From Acanthaster planci (Eukaryota > Echinodermata > Asteroidea > Valvatida > Acanthasteridae), in NCBI RefSeq assembly GCF_001949145.1, contig NW_019091579.1, positions 56,965 to 120,964 on the forward strand: a stretch of DNA of 64,000 bases, read 5' to 3'. The notes below the pieces were generated by a model. It made no database searches and was not told the DNA's origin. It was given only the letters and a program-made list of their open reading frames with translations. This document shows, piece after piece, positions 25,601 through 37,600 of the stretch; the first letter of the stretch is position 1, and each line of letters opens with the position of its first letter. Position numbers and translations under genes: made by a program.

Positions 25601-28600
25601 TTGACTTCATAAATGTGTACTTGTACCACTGAGTGATGATCCCATTCGGCCTGAAACTAATCTGAACCCTTTTCATCTATTCCAGCAAACCGACCAATCC
25701 CTACCCCATCTCTAAACCACACACTGTATGAAGGTATTTAGACATCGGTAAATTTCAATTTTTGAATTAGAGCGTCCTGCTCCTAATTCAAATTGGAAGG
25801 CTGGTGGCAGGCAGTGTACAAATACGTTTTTGTGATTCTAGTTAATGAAAAACTATTTCAACAGAGTACGGAATCTTTGGTTGTGCGTGTGTGCTTAAGG
25901 GACTGAAAGGTGGGGACCACACATTTCAGAAAGAAATAGTTCTGAATTTAAACAAAACTGGTTTGAAAATGAACCCTTTTCCAGAGGAATCTGGAGTGAA
26001 ATCTCGGTCTATTGGAGGGAAGAAATTTCACTCAAATTTATCCTGTCCTTGAATTCAATCTGAGGGAATGAATTTTCACTCGAATGGAGTGTGTTGTTAC
26101 CCTTTGGAATTATTTAAATCACGACCAAAAACGTTAGGGTGCATCACGTTTCAACCCCAGCAGAACCCTTCTCAAAGTCAAAATCACCACTTGGACAGAG
26201 ACAATGAGCAAGGAATGAAACAGGCATGAATATTACGTAGAATGGCAAAAGGAAGGGGTGAGAAAACTGGTGGCTGGATAAAGGGCAAGGACTGCGTAAA
26301 AGGCATGCAAAATAGGAAATGATCAAAGAACGAATACAATGGAAAGCGCTGGACCCTAAAAGGGGTGCATTATCTGCAAAAACACTAAAGAGGGAAAGGA
26401 TTGTTAACTAGCTGTTCCCTTCTTCGATGTTCAGGCCCGTGAGGTTGCATGGTCTGGAGGCGTTTGATCCACCGTCCTTTCCCTACTGAAGGGAACGGCA
26501 TCCGTGCGATGTGCTGGTGATTCTATGCTCCGTATGATCATATCAGAAATGGAATGTTCGTAGGAAGGTTGAAGAAATGGCTGAAAGAGGTATCTAGTAG
26601 CTTGATGTTGACTGTGGATCTATGGCAATAGAGTCGTGAGAGTGTTCTTGGCCTCTCCAAAATACTAAACATTGCACACCCTACAAGAGAAAAGCTACGA
26701 GTTGTGATGCCTTTGGTTGTGGGGGTGGTAGCAGTTGCTTGCTTGTTAAGCTTTAGTGTATGTTTTCGCCTGCGGTTTTTCATTGTGGTGTATTATAAGA
26801 ATGAGAAGGTAGGTTGGTGAGATAGAGAGAAAGAGAGAGAGGAGACATTTTGGATTTGGCAGAGTGAAGATCGGGAGAAATTCTCTGAGCATGTTTGAGA
26901 CCGGCTTCAACTGTAAAGACAGAAATATTGATTCAGATGATCAGGTCTTCGGTCAGTTCTAAATACTGGGTAGGCTACTTTGTCCCAGTACCAGAATTCG
27001 GCAAACCAGGCCGAATGACCAGACCCAGACCATAAAATTGTCGCCCTGGTCGTCTTGACACCCGCCAGCAACAGCCCATCTCACAAGTATCGGCTAAGCT
27101 TGATTACCGTGGCCTTCCATAGTTATGAAGTCGGATCTATGGACCGACTGGAGATGCAGAACCTGAGATCGAGCAGTTTGACAAAACCAGAGAACTGGGT
27201 TTACTACTACCGCATCTGAGTTACTTGGCCCATGAGGTGCTCACAGCTAGACAAACCTTGGAGACACCATTTGACTGTGACACTGCCTCAACGTTTGTTG
27301 CAATTATTTTGTTTAAATATACCGGTATAAAGACTTAAAGTACTAGCGAAGTACAGCTGCTTTAAAAACTGTTCTAACAAGTTGGAAATAAGAAAGTAAT
27401 CGGACTTTGAGATATAATAAACCAGATTTCAGCTGTTTTTTTTTTTTTAGGAAAGAGTCAGTATTGATAAAGAATTGTACATAAAGTAAAGTAGAGAATA
27501 ACTGGAAGTTGAATTGACATAATATAGTATTACAAAGCACTTGAATCTGTTTTGCTTTTATTTCGTTTTCTGTGTTGTGGTCCGGATCTGGGGTTGCCGT
27601 TTTTTAAAGTAAAGGTTAAACTTGCAAAGTTATCTAGAACGGTGACACAGGCCCTCTTCTTTTTTCGATTTGTATCTCAGGCCAAGGTAGCAAGGAAGCA
27701 GTTTGCATCATTTTTGTATTCATGCAGGCATCGAGGGACCACAAAAACTAGCCCACCATAAGTTCTACGATCGTCTGAAAGGAAATGATGAAAACACAGC
27801 CAAGACAGAGACAGAAAGCAAAGTTGGACAACAGAGGAAATCCATTAATTCGGAGACATAATTGGTCCCCCGAAACAGTCTCCTATAACTGGCATTTTCA
27901 AGACGGAAGTTTGAGTAGAATTAAAAAAAAACTGCACGTGCACTTTTTTAATCGAATCTCGATTCCCCAGATTTTTGAGCAGGCAAAAAGTGGCTGAAGT
28001 TAATTGAACGATTTGTGTACCATTTAGGTTCAACAGAGGCCTGTTACATATTTATTGGCGATCGTTCCCCCCCCCCGACTTCCACTTGTAATTCCTTAGG
28101 TAAACGGTATAATTTTGTTTTATAACATATGATTAAACCGCAGCTATAGGGTCTACGAGGTCTTTTTGTCTTTTTTCTCTTTCTTTTGAATCCACTGGAT
28201 CCCAAAGTCTCAGCAGGGTGCAGCAACGGGAGGTCCTAACCTAACCTAAAATATACTTTTCTGTTTCTGGAAACAATCTCTTGGAAGAATGGCTTCGTCT
28301 CCAACTAGTGTGAATCTTGCAATTTCAGGGACAGTCCGACGTGCTCCCAACACTGTTGAGTGGCACTTGGAAAAGTTCAGTATTGAAGCAGGATCCGTCT
28401 GGAAGCCATTAGCCCAAAGTTTCTCCTAGACAGTTGAGTTCATGCACAATACACGAATAACGATAACATAGCTCTGTTTTCCTAAATTAAAGCGTTGGGG
28501 AAGACGGAACAGATATTTCATTCTCTCCATGCTCCATGTACCTTTGTATATGGCAACAAAAGGTTTCATTCAATTTTCATACACACAAAAACTTTGGAGC

Positions 28601-31600
28601 CTATCGATCCTTTGAAGTGTGGCAGAGCCCAGCATGGAATGGAGCATAATTCTGTTCTTGAACTTCGATTTAAGGCCAAACAAAAACGTTTGTCTCTGGT
28701 CAGACTGATGTTCGGGAATTGACTCCCCCCTTCAGGGTGGGATTGTACAGGCAACTGCAGGCACACGTTGTCGAGTCATGGAACTAGACCATTTTTTTTT
28801 TATGATAATAAGCTGACAACAAACAACTGTCCATAGTCTGCTATCATTGCTTAAAAATGATATCCTTGAGATCTATCGTCTTGAGTAAAAGATCGAGCTG
28901 GCTGCAAAATTTGAGGCAGTGCAGCAAAGGAGGGCGCTGTTGCAGCACTGAGGGAAAAATTACGCGCATGCTTGAAATCGATGCGTGCGCTGACCAGAGA
29001 CAAGAGACTTTGACATACCGATCGGCTACTACGTCACTAATATGAATATCTGAAGCACTTCGATCAAAACTTCCTGAACTGGAGCGTGGTATCAGTGCGA
29101 TATATAAGACCAGTTTTAAGAACCATTGTGTGAAGACCTGCAAGTGCAAAAAGCAAACTTATTCGTTAGATCATATCAAATTCATTGGAAAAGGGAAAAT
29201 AAAATTTAAAACCCTGAACACTTAAAATACAGCCTTAACCTTACACTGTGTATCTGTGATTTTAAAGTTGCACCTTGGAAATATTCAATTGAATTTAAAC
29301 GTTTTGATTCCGTAATGCGTTTCTAGAGTAGTGGTTTGAGTTTGAAAACATTTGAATCTTGAAAGGAAATGTCAATGTTTAAAATGTAGTCGTGGTTGAA
29401 AGTTTGCTCATACCATGGAGGAAGGAGGTTCCTCCATGCTCATACTATACACACTGTTTAAATAATCTGAAGCCTATCAAACGATTTATTGCTACTATGG
29501 GCAGTATGTTTGGACATGGAGTCTGAAGTGGCAGGAAGCGAGAATTCGACCTCCAGCTTCCTCGGACTAAGCTGCTTAGCGATTTGGACAATTTTGGCTA
29601 GGCATCTACTGGAGGGCACGCACCCCCCGTAGTTACACTATTGGAGGAGGGCATAGGCCTAACGATTACATGCTCTGATGTTGTGATTTACATGTATAGT
29701 TTGTGATAGTGTTTGGGCGGGAAACGCGACGACAGAGAACAAACTCATATTATTGTCAACCTGACGATAATACTGCTCTGTCCATACGATGCGTAGATCT
29801 GGCGTCAGTTTCCATAATTTGCATACTGCATGTGTATGAGGCAATATTTGCTTTTTGGAAGACTTCATCTATTCTGGTAACCCTTTCCAAGTATGTCCGA
29901 TCAATCTTAAGGTCGTAAGCGCGCTTAACGCCCTTTCGCCTGGAAGCATGATCAAAGTAGAAAAAATGTTCCCAGTAAAAGGGCATAAGAAACACACACT
30001 CTTTATTTAGTAAAAACGGATAAAATTTAAACAACCTTTGAACAGCTTACCAGTATCAAACAACTTTGGGAATTTTTTGGAACTTTTTCCAAAGAAATCT
30101 TTATATTTCATTAATATAATATAGTTGCATACATACGTCCTTTTGCAGCGATTATGCTTCCCGACAAAAGTACGCAAGCGCTTACGACCTTCTTCCAGGC
30201 ACACGACGTATTCTAATCCTACATTTATAGGCTCGTGTAAATGAAATGGATGTGCTTGCTGACTAGCGACAAAAAAGAATGGCTGGAAAAACACAGTACG
30301 AAGCTTAAATGAACTTCTATGTTACCGCGTTACAGAGTTATCGTTGAAACATAGAAACACACACTGAATAACAATGATTTCAAAGATCAATAAGGCCTGA
30401 ACTGACGATAACGCTTTGTGGAAACACCGAATTATATTGATAATATAATGGTTTCAATGACAATATAAATCTCAAAATGCACAATTTTTGGAAGAACTAA
30501 AGTTGTTGATAATGTATCTCCGAAACTCCGCTCCACGTGCATTTCAAAACAAACTGAAGATGATTAGCTTATTAGTTTACGTACCAACTGATAGGCAGGT
30601 TGCGACATCACATACGGGTAGGCGTTGGATCTTATCATAATCTCCAACGTGCAGGGTGTATTGTTCACCAGTGATGTTGAANGGAATTAGTGGACTGCAC
30701 CCACAAGAGACTTTGACATACCGATCGGCTACTACGTCACTTATATGAATATCTGAAGCACTTCGATCAAAACTTCCTGAACTGGAGCGTGGTATTAGTG
30801 CAATATATAAGACCAGTTTTAAGAGTTATTGGTGAAGACCTGCAAATGCAAAAAGCAATCTTATTCATTAGATCATATCAAAATCATTGGAAAAGGGAAA
30901 ATAAAATTTAAAAACCTGAACACTTAAAATACAGCTTTAACCTTACACTGTGTATCTGTGATTTTTAGAGTGGCACCTTGGAAATATTCAATTGAATTTA
31001 AACGTTTTGATTCAGTAATGCGTTTCTAGAGTAGCGGTTTGAGTTTGATTGGATATGAGCACAAACATTTGAATTTTGAAAGGAAAGGTCAATGTTTAAA
31101 ATGAAGTCGTGGTTGAAAGTTTGCTCAAACCATGGAGGAAGGAGGTTCCTCCATGCTAATACTATACACACTGTTTAAAATAATCTGAAGCCTATCAAAC
31201 GATTTATTGCTACTATGGGCAGTATGTTTGGACATGGGGTCTGAAGTGGCCGGAAGCGAGAATTCGACCTCCAGCTTCCTCGGACTAAGCTGCTTAGCGA
31301 TTTGAACAATTTTGGCCAGGCATCTACTGGAGGACATGCAACCCCCGCAGTTACACTATTGGAGGGGGCATAACGATCACATGCTCTGATATTGTAATTT
31401 AAATGTATAATTTGTGATAGTGTTCGGGCGGGAAACGCGACGGCAGAGAACAAACTCGGATTATTGTTCAACCTGGCGATAAAACTGCTCTGTCCGTACG
31501 ATGCGTAGATCTGGCGTCAGTTTCCATAATTTGCATACTGCATGTGTATGAGGCAATATATTTGCTTTTCGGAAGACTTCATCTATTCTGGTAACCCTTT

Positions 31601-34600
31601 CTATGTATGTCCGATCAATCTTAAGGCCGTAAGCGCGCTTACAACCTTTTGCCTGGAAGCATGATCACAGTAGAAAAAATGTTCCCAGTAAAAGGGAATA
31701 AGAAACACGCTCTCTTTATTTAGTAAAAACGGATAAAATTTAACCAACCTTTGAACAACTTACCGGTATCAAACGACTTGGGAATTTTTTTGGAACAATT
31801 TCCAAAGAAATCTTTATATTTCATTAATATAATACAGTTGCATACATACGTCCTTTTGCAGCGATTATGTTTCCCGTCAAAAGTACGCAAGCGCTTACGA
31901 CCTTCTTCCAGGTACACGACGTATTCTAATCCTACATTTATAGGCTCGTGTAAATAAAATGGATGTGCTTGCTAATCAGCGACACAATAGAATGGCTGCC
32001 AAGAATCAGCACACTACGAAGCTTAAATGAACTTTTATGTTACTGCGTTACAGAGTTATCGTTGAAACATAGAAACATACACTGAATAACTGACGATAAG
32101 GCTTTGTGGAAACACCAATTTTTATTGGTAATATAATGGTTTCAATGACAGTATGAATCTCAAAGTGCACAATTCTTGGAAGAATTAAAGTTGTTGATAA
32201 TGTATCTCCGAAACTCCACACCACGTGCATTTCAATTTCAAAACAAACTGAAGATGATTAGCTTATTAGTTTACGTACCAGCTGATTGGCAGGTTTCGAC
32301 ATCACATACGGGTAGGCGTGGCATATTCTTATAATCTCCAACGTGCAAGGCGTATTTTTCACCAGTGATGTGAAATGTCCGGTACCACATCAGGTATCTC
32401 GCCAATGACTCGTCCGCTTTACGTACAAGCAGCTCCACCAGCAGCTCCCATCTGCCTTCCCCGGTGAGCTGGCGAAGATACTCATTACCCAGCCAGAACT
32501 CCCCTGTCAGATTACCGAATCCATCGCGGTATTCTGCCCAGCTACGGGTGAAATTCACTGACCCGTCCTGGCGCCTCTGAAACACCTGCAACGACAGAGA
32601 CAATCCAAACTCTGTGTTGATTGCAACCAAACTTCTTGACGGTTCTGTATCCAAAGGGGCGGATCCAGACAATCTTCCGGGGTGGGGTCAAGCCGGAGAT
32701 TTTTCTAATGTCTTTTTGGACAAGCAGAAACAATGATGAAGCATTATACATGCCATGATTATTGACAATGGTATTGGTGCACTTACTTTAGTTATTTTTT
32801 ATAAATATTTCATCCATTTTTTTCCTTTCCCAATTTTTGTCTAAGAGAGGGGTGCTATAAGGTCGAAAACTGCATACGCGTCTATCTGCACCAGCTACAC
32901 CGTCACCTCAACGCATTTCTGAAATGTACTTTTTGACCAATTCCTGCTGCTTCCATGAATTTTTCAGGAGGGGGGATTTTTATAAAAACGCTTTCAAAGT
33001 CGCGCGGATCCTTCAATTTGTTCAAACCAAGGTCCTTTTCCCTTATCACTGCTTTCAAAACTATTTTCGTGAGCAAAAGGTATTTTTATTATTCTGTTTC
33101 ATTTGTAGATATTAAATAGTACATTTTCAATATTCCGTCTTTAACTTTAACTGTTCAATTCAAGTATGATGTGGCAACTGCAAGTTATAGTTTACTGCAC
33201 CTTTTAATGCTTGCATAGTCATTAAATAAAAAAAATATGAAAATATATGCATACATAAATTCGAGATCTATTACACATCAACTATATGAAAACCAGTATA
33301 ACAAATATGAGAGCAGTAACAATAACATCGCTAATTACACAGCGAGAAGACAAAAATACCAAGTGAAAACATGCAAAACAACTGCCACCGACTTTTAAAC
33401 ACAGGTTTTCCACAAAGTCCCGCCGACCGCTGCCACTTTAGGAAAATTCAACTTATATAAACGATGTATTACGGGGGGTGGCGATAAATAAATTTAAAAA
33501 TACCTACCCGTGGAAATTTAAAGCGGGGGGGGTTGGTGTTCGAAGTAATTTATCCCAAAGACCGAGCTTTTCAAACGCTTAAGCACTCAGGCAATAAATC
33601 CAGGGTCTCTTGCAAAAAGCCAGTGAACCCAAGCTAACCTAGGATGAAGGGCTACAGACTTTCTCCCCTCAGAAATGGAGATTTCTTTTCTCATGCAAAA
33701 GACCATGTCGGCTGCTGTTAATTAAGGTTACCGTCTAATAATTCATGTGATATTCCTATACTCAACATTGATCATGTTATTCCCCTTTATTGTTCTACTG
33801 ATATTTGTGTAGGACTGTCTTAAATGTAGTTGTCAGGAAATAGACGATATTTCTTTTGTGTTTGCGAGTAAATTGCATCTGCTTTTAAGTTTTCCTACTT
33901 TTATCTACAATCTATTACTAATCGGACCACTCAAATGAAATGTAAAAGTTTGACATTTATGTGCTTTCCGTCACTTATTGTTCTGCCTTTCTTTCATCGG
34001 AAGGTCCACCTTAGGCCATAACAAATGAGAAACAACTAATACAAAAATGTACATGAATACATAGTCGAAATGTTGGCAAGTATTTTGATCTAAATCCTTC
34101 CCAGTTCTGCTAAGAATTTGATGAAACAAATAGCTCTCTCAATTTAATTAAGTGAACTTATTCGTTGGAAGACTGCTTATTTGAAAACGATTTGTGTCGA
34201 CCCTAACAGATTTGGTACGTAATCCTTCCAAGCTCACAGTGTCCTCGATATCGCAACAGGACATTGATTTACATTCAACGTGCATTTCGATTTGTAAATA
34301 ACGTATTTTTATACACTTTTTGCTACAACTGACTGCTTTTACGCCGCACCGATTTTTCAGAAACAGGTCAGTTAAAAAATGTGTAATTTGTCCTTTGTCG
34401 TGCTTGATGCGCACGTGCCTACACACTCGTGTGGCTTTGTACTTGTAAATGACCGTAGGGACAAATACTTAGTCAGATTGAGTTGAAACTTTACATTTGC
34501 AGTGATCCGCCTCAAGCAGAATGTTCATTTTGTTGGTAGCGATGCGACCTTGACGTGTGCATTTCGAGGTCGTTCGTGCACTGGAGAACGGTTCATTTCC

Positions 34601-37600
34601 AACCCTCGAACAGGGCACTGGGAAGGGTTTATGGCTTTGCACTGTTATTGACTACATTGTGCACGACTTGTGACTGCGAAGTTACCACAACCTGTTAGCG
34701 AAGCATTATTTAATTTTTTTGGTTTGCCAGTGGTAATGCTTTGGCACTGTTCGGGCGCTGGGCGACTCGGATGAGCGAATTCTGACCTAAGGAGCCTCCG
34801 TTGCTGGGAAAATTGCGCCCTCCCTTGATCCAGGTCGAAGCCCATAGGTCGAGTTCGGGCGCCGTGTTCTTGACACGGGTTTCTTGTTCTCGCGTTCGAA
34901 CGGCGGGAACACGACCCGGAAACACTGTTCTCGGAACAGGATCACACACCACCTCCTCGTCAGGGTTTTACAGGAACACACAGAAAAACTCGTAAGACTT
35001 TGATTTTTGAACAGCTGCAAAAAATAGAGAGATGGTTTACAAAGTTGGAGACAACATAGTTTGCAAAATTAACATTTATTATTTTTCACAACACAGAAGT
35101 GAATGTTCCTGTTTAATAGAAATGAATTCAGTCCAGTTGTCCAAGCATTAACTCTCGAATAGTTTACTACGATGTGGACGCCGCCACGTTGCTCGTCACC
35201 AACTACCAGCGATGACGAATTGTACGTTCCCGGCGTTCGAGCGGTCGACCCAAGAACGACAAATCAAGCTGTTCGTGAACATACGAGAACAAGCCGTCCG
35301 AACTCGGCCAACGGTGTCTAGTCCGGTCCTGACGACTCTTGATAAAAAATCTTTGGTCGGGGTGCACCCACGCAAATAGGCCAGAAATATGTCCACCGAG
35401 CTCATTAATAATATTTATGCACTCAAAATATTCTATATTAGAGAGTTCTGAGAGACATTGAATTGGGGGATTAAAACAAGATGCACTGAACCTCTGGCCG
35501 GACACAGGGCTTCCAATTCTGAGCATTGCCATTGCAATCAGGTCCGAAAGTGGCACTATTTAGCCGTTTTGCAGAGAGCTGCAGTTTCATATGGCTACTT
35601 TTCTGGGCAGTGAATATTAGCTCCATTTTAGGGGAGGTCTGCTTTGGGTGAGAATTTATCACAAATTCATTGGTCAACCCTTTAAAAACTGAAGGAAAAT
35701 GAAAGAGAACTATGTCGAACATCATTTTGCTGTCCAGCTTGGACACCTTTGAGAGTTGCATTTTTAAAATAATTTTGATAAAAAGATTTATCATTGGTGT
35801 GAGGCAAGGGTCAAGGGTAACAAATTGAGAATCCGGGTGTTTTTTTCAAAAATGAGGCTTTTTCCATATCCAGTGGACAATACTGTAAGTGTATCTCCAC
35901 TGAGAGCATGTTTCAGGCACAAAGCCTGCATTGGTCTACACTTCGCCTGGTATTGTTTCTGGCGAAGACGACCTTCGATTTCTGTGTAAAGTCAAATATT
36001 GTAGGATCAAGGACGTGACTTTGCGTGAAATCAGTCAGTGCGAGATGAAAACAATGCACTTCACGTTGCTTCGCATGGCAAACGTGCGTTCACCTCAGGT
36101 TGTTTTCACCACGCAGGCCGGAAGTTCAACAGCTAGCCTACTTAGGCCTACCCGGCCAGGAATAACCGAACCTCAACGGTGCCAACCGAATATGCCGAAT
36201 ATCTACGGGACGACTTAGGAATGTTTTCCAAAAAGTTTAGGAATTTCCCCAGTCTTGGTTGCGTGGACATTGGATGCTACCGGACTCTTGATTCGTAGAG
36301 TAGTCAGAATCATCGGGTTTGCTATCCAGACTAACAAGTCATATGGAAACACTCCATCATGAAACTGGAAACACATGCCACGGACGCAGATAGTCGACAA
36401 AGTTGGATCATGTTAAACTTCACCAACCGTCCGGTGTTGTAGTGGGTCCACAAACACACTCACAGCGATGTCTCTCGAGTACCACATTCAGGTATTGGGA
36501 CCACTTTCTCCTCAGGACTAACAGAATGAAACAAACTCGGTGACATCGGATGAAATCCTTGGACCTGAAGATCCACCTCAACTGCCAGAAATAACCGGGT
36601 CTTGTTTTTTCACCGATGATGTGAATTGTATCTCGAACATGCCACCATTGTAGCCCACTACTCCAATACCAAACAGAATAGGGGCTTCTTGGCTGTTGGA
36701 AAGGATAGCAGTACTCATTTAAAAAGAGCAAAACCCACAACCTTTACTACTTATACTTACCACGGCCTACCGCAGATATACACTGTGAATCAGTCTGAAG
36801 TAGGAAATAAATAGCAGGAAGAGGAATTGTAAAAAATTACAATTAAACTATTTCACCCTGTTTTGCGAATAGTGGGTCACGTTTTGTTTCTATTGTTTTG
36901 TTAAACAGCGTTACACTCCGTCTTGTCCATAACTGTTTATTTCTTAACATCGTGCGTGCTGCCGGCGATCGTTATGACTTTGTAAACTAAGTTTCAACGG
37001 AAAACTTGTCAGCTCAATCCTTCCGCGTCGTAGCTAAGCTCTAAGAAAAGGAGCCTTGTGGATACACACCCTCATCATCATCGATCTCTTATCCATTATG
37101 ACGAACGTAATATCACCCATGCCGTACAGTAGGATACGAACTGCTCAAACTGCCGTGCCCGCATCTCACGGTCAAAAGTTGGTCCGGTTGGCTGAGTGTT
37201 GCATGGTCGGTCTCTGAATCTTCTCCAAGCTGGTCCAGGACGGAATCCCCTTGCCCATCGACCATCAGCTTGAGGGTGATCTGAGAGCCTGTTTCTTCCT
37301 ATCAGGCGCACGGACATATATAAAAAAATCTGGATCCGTAATGATCTTAATCAGCGAGAGATCATTGAATCCCTGGCGTCAATAGAAGCGAGCCAGCCCG
37401 CGCATTTGTATTCGGCTCGGTAAAATGGCCGCTGGTTGGCTTCTATTTCATACAAAGTCGTTGCAAGTCCACTTTTTTATACATGTATACGTCCGTGGTC
37501 AAGTGTCAGTAGAGGGAGCAGAGTGACACAGTAGCAGGGATGTCCTCAAAATAGATGGTCAACAAGATTGTTAAATTGTTGCCAAAGCCGACCATCAGAA

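Larger units (their letters stand above)
29000..30681. repeat. Tandem duplication unit C1 (carries the exon 4 copy)
   Basis: About 1.68 kb collinear with 30703-32376. Both start ACAAGAGACTTTGACATA and end inside lectin exon 4 sequence. C1 ends at the single n at 30682; 20 unrelated bases follow before C2. The 44 bp of intron next to the exon donor are identical in both copies. Confidence 0.9.

Noticed and set aside
34861-34960. GTTCGAACG word suggestive of a tRNA T-arm
   Set aside because: No acceptor or anticodon arms could be paired around it.
35196-35556. Arg-rich minus-strand frames of 69 and 117 codons
   Set aside because: GC-richer local composition explains the lack of stops; no motif or splice site supports coding.
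36440-36740. Minus-strand frame with TIHIIGEK, resembling FHITGEK of lectin exon 4
   Set aside because: Similarity is limited to about 24 nt, flanking residues do not match a fibrinogen domain, and no splice sites fit. It may be chance or a very old relic.
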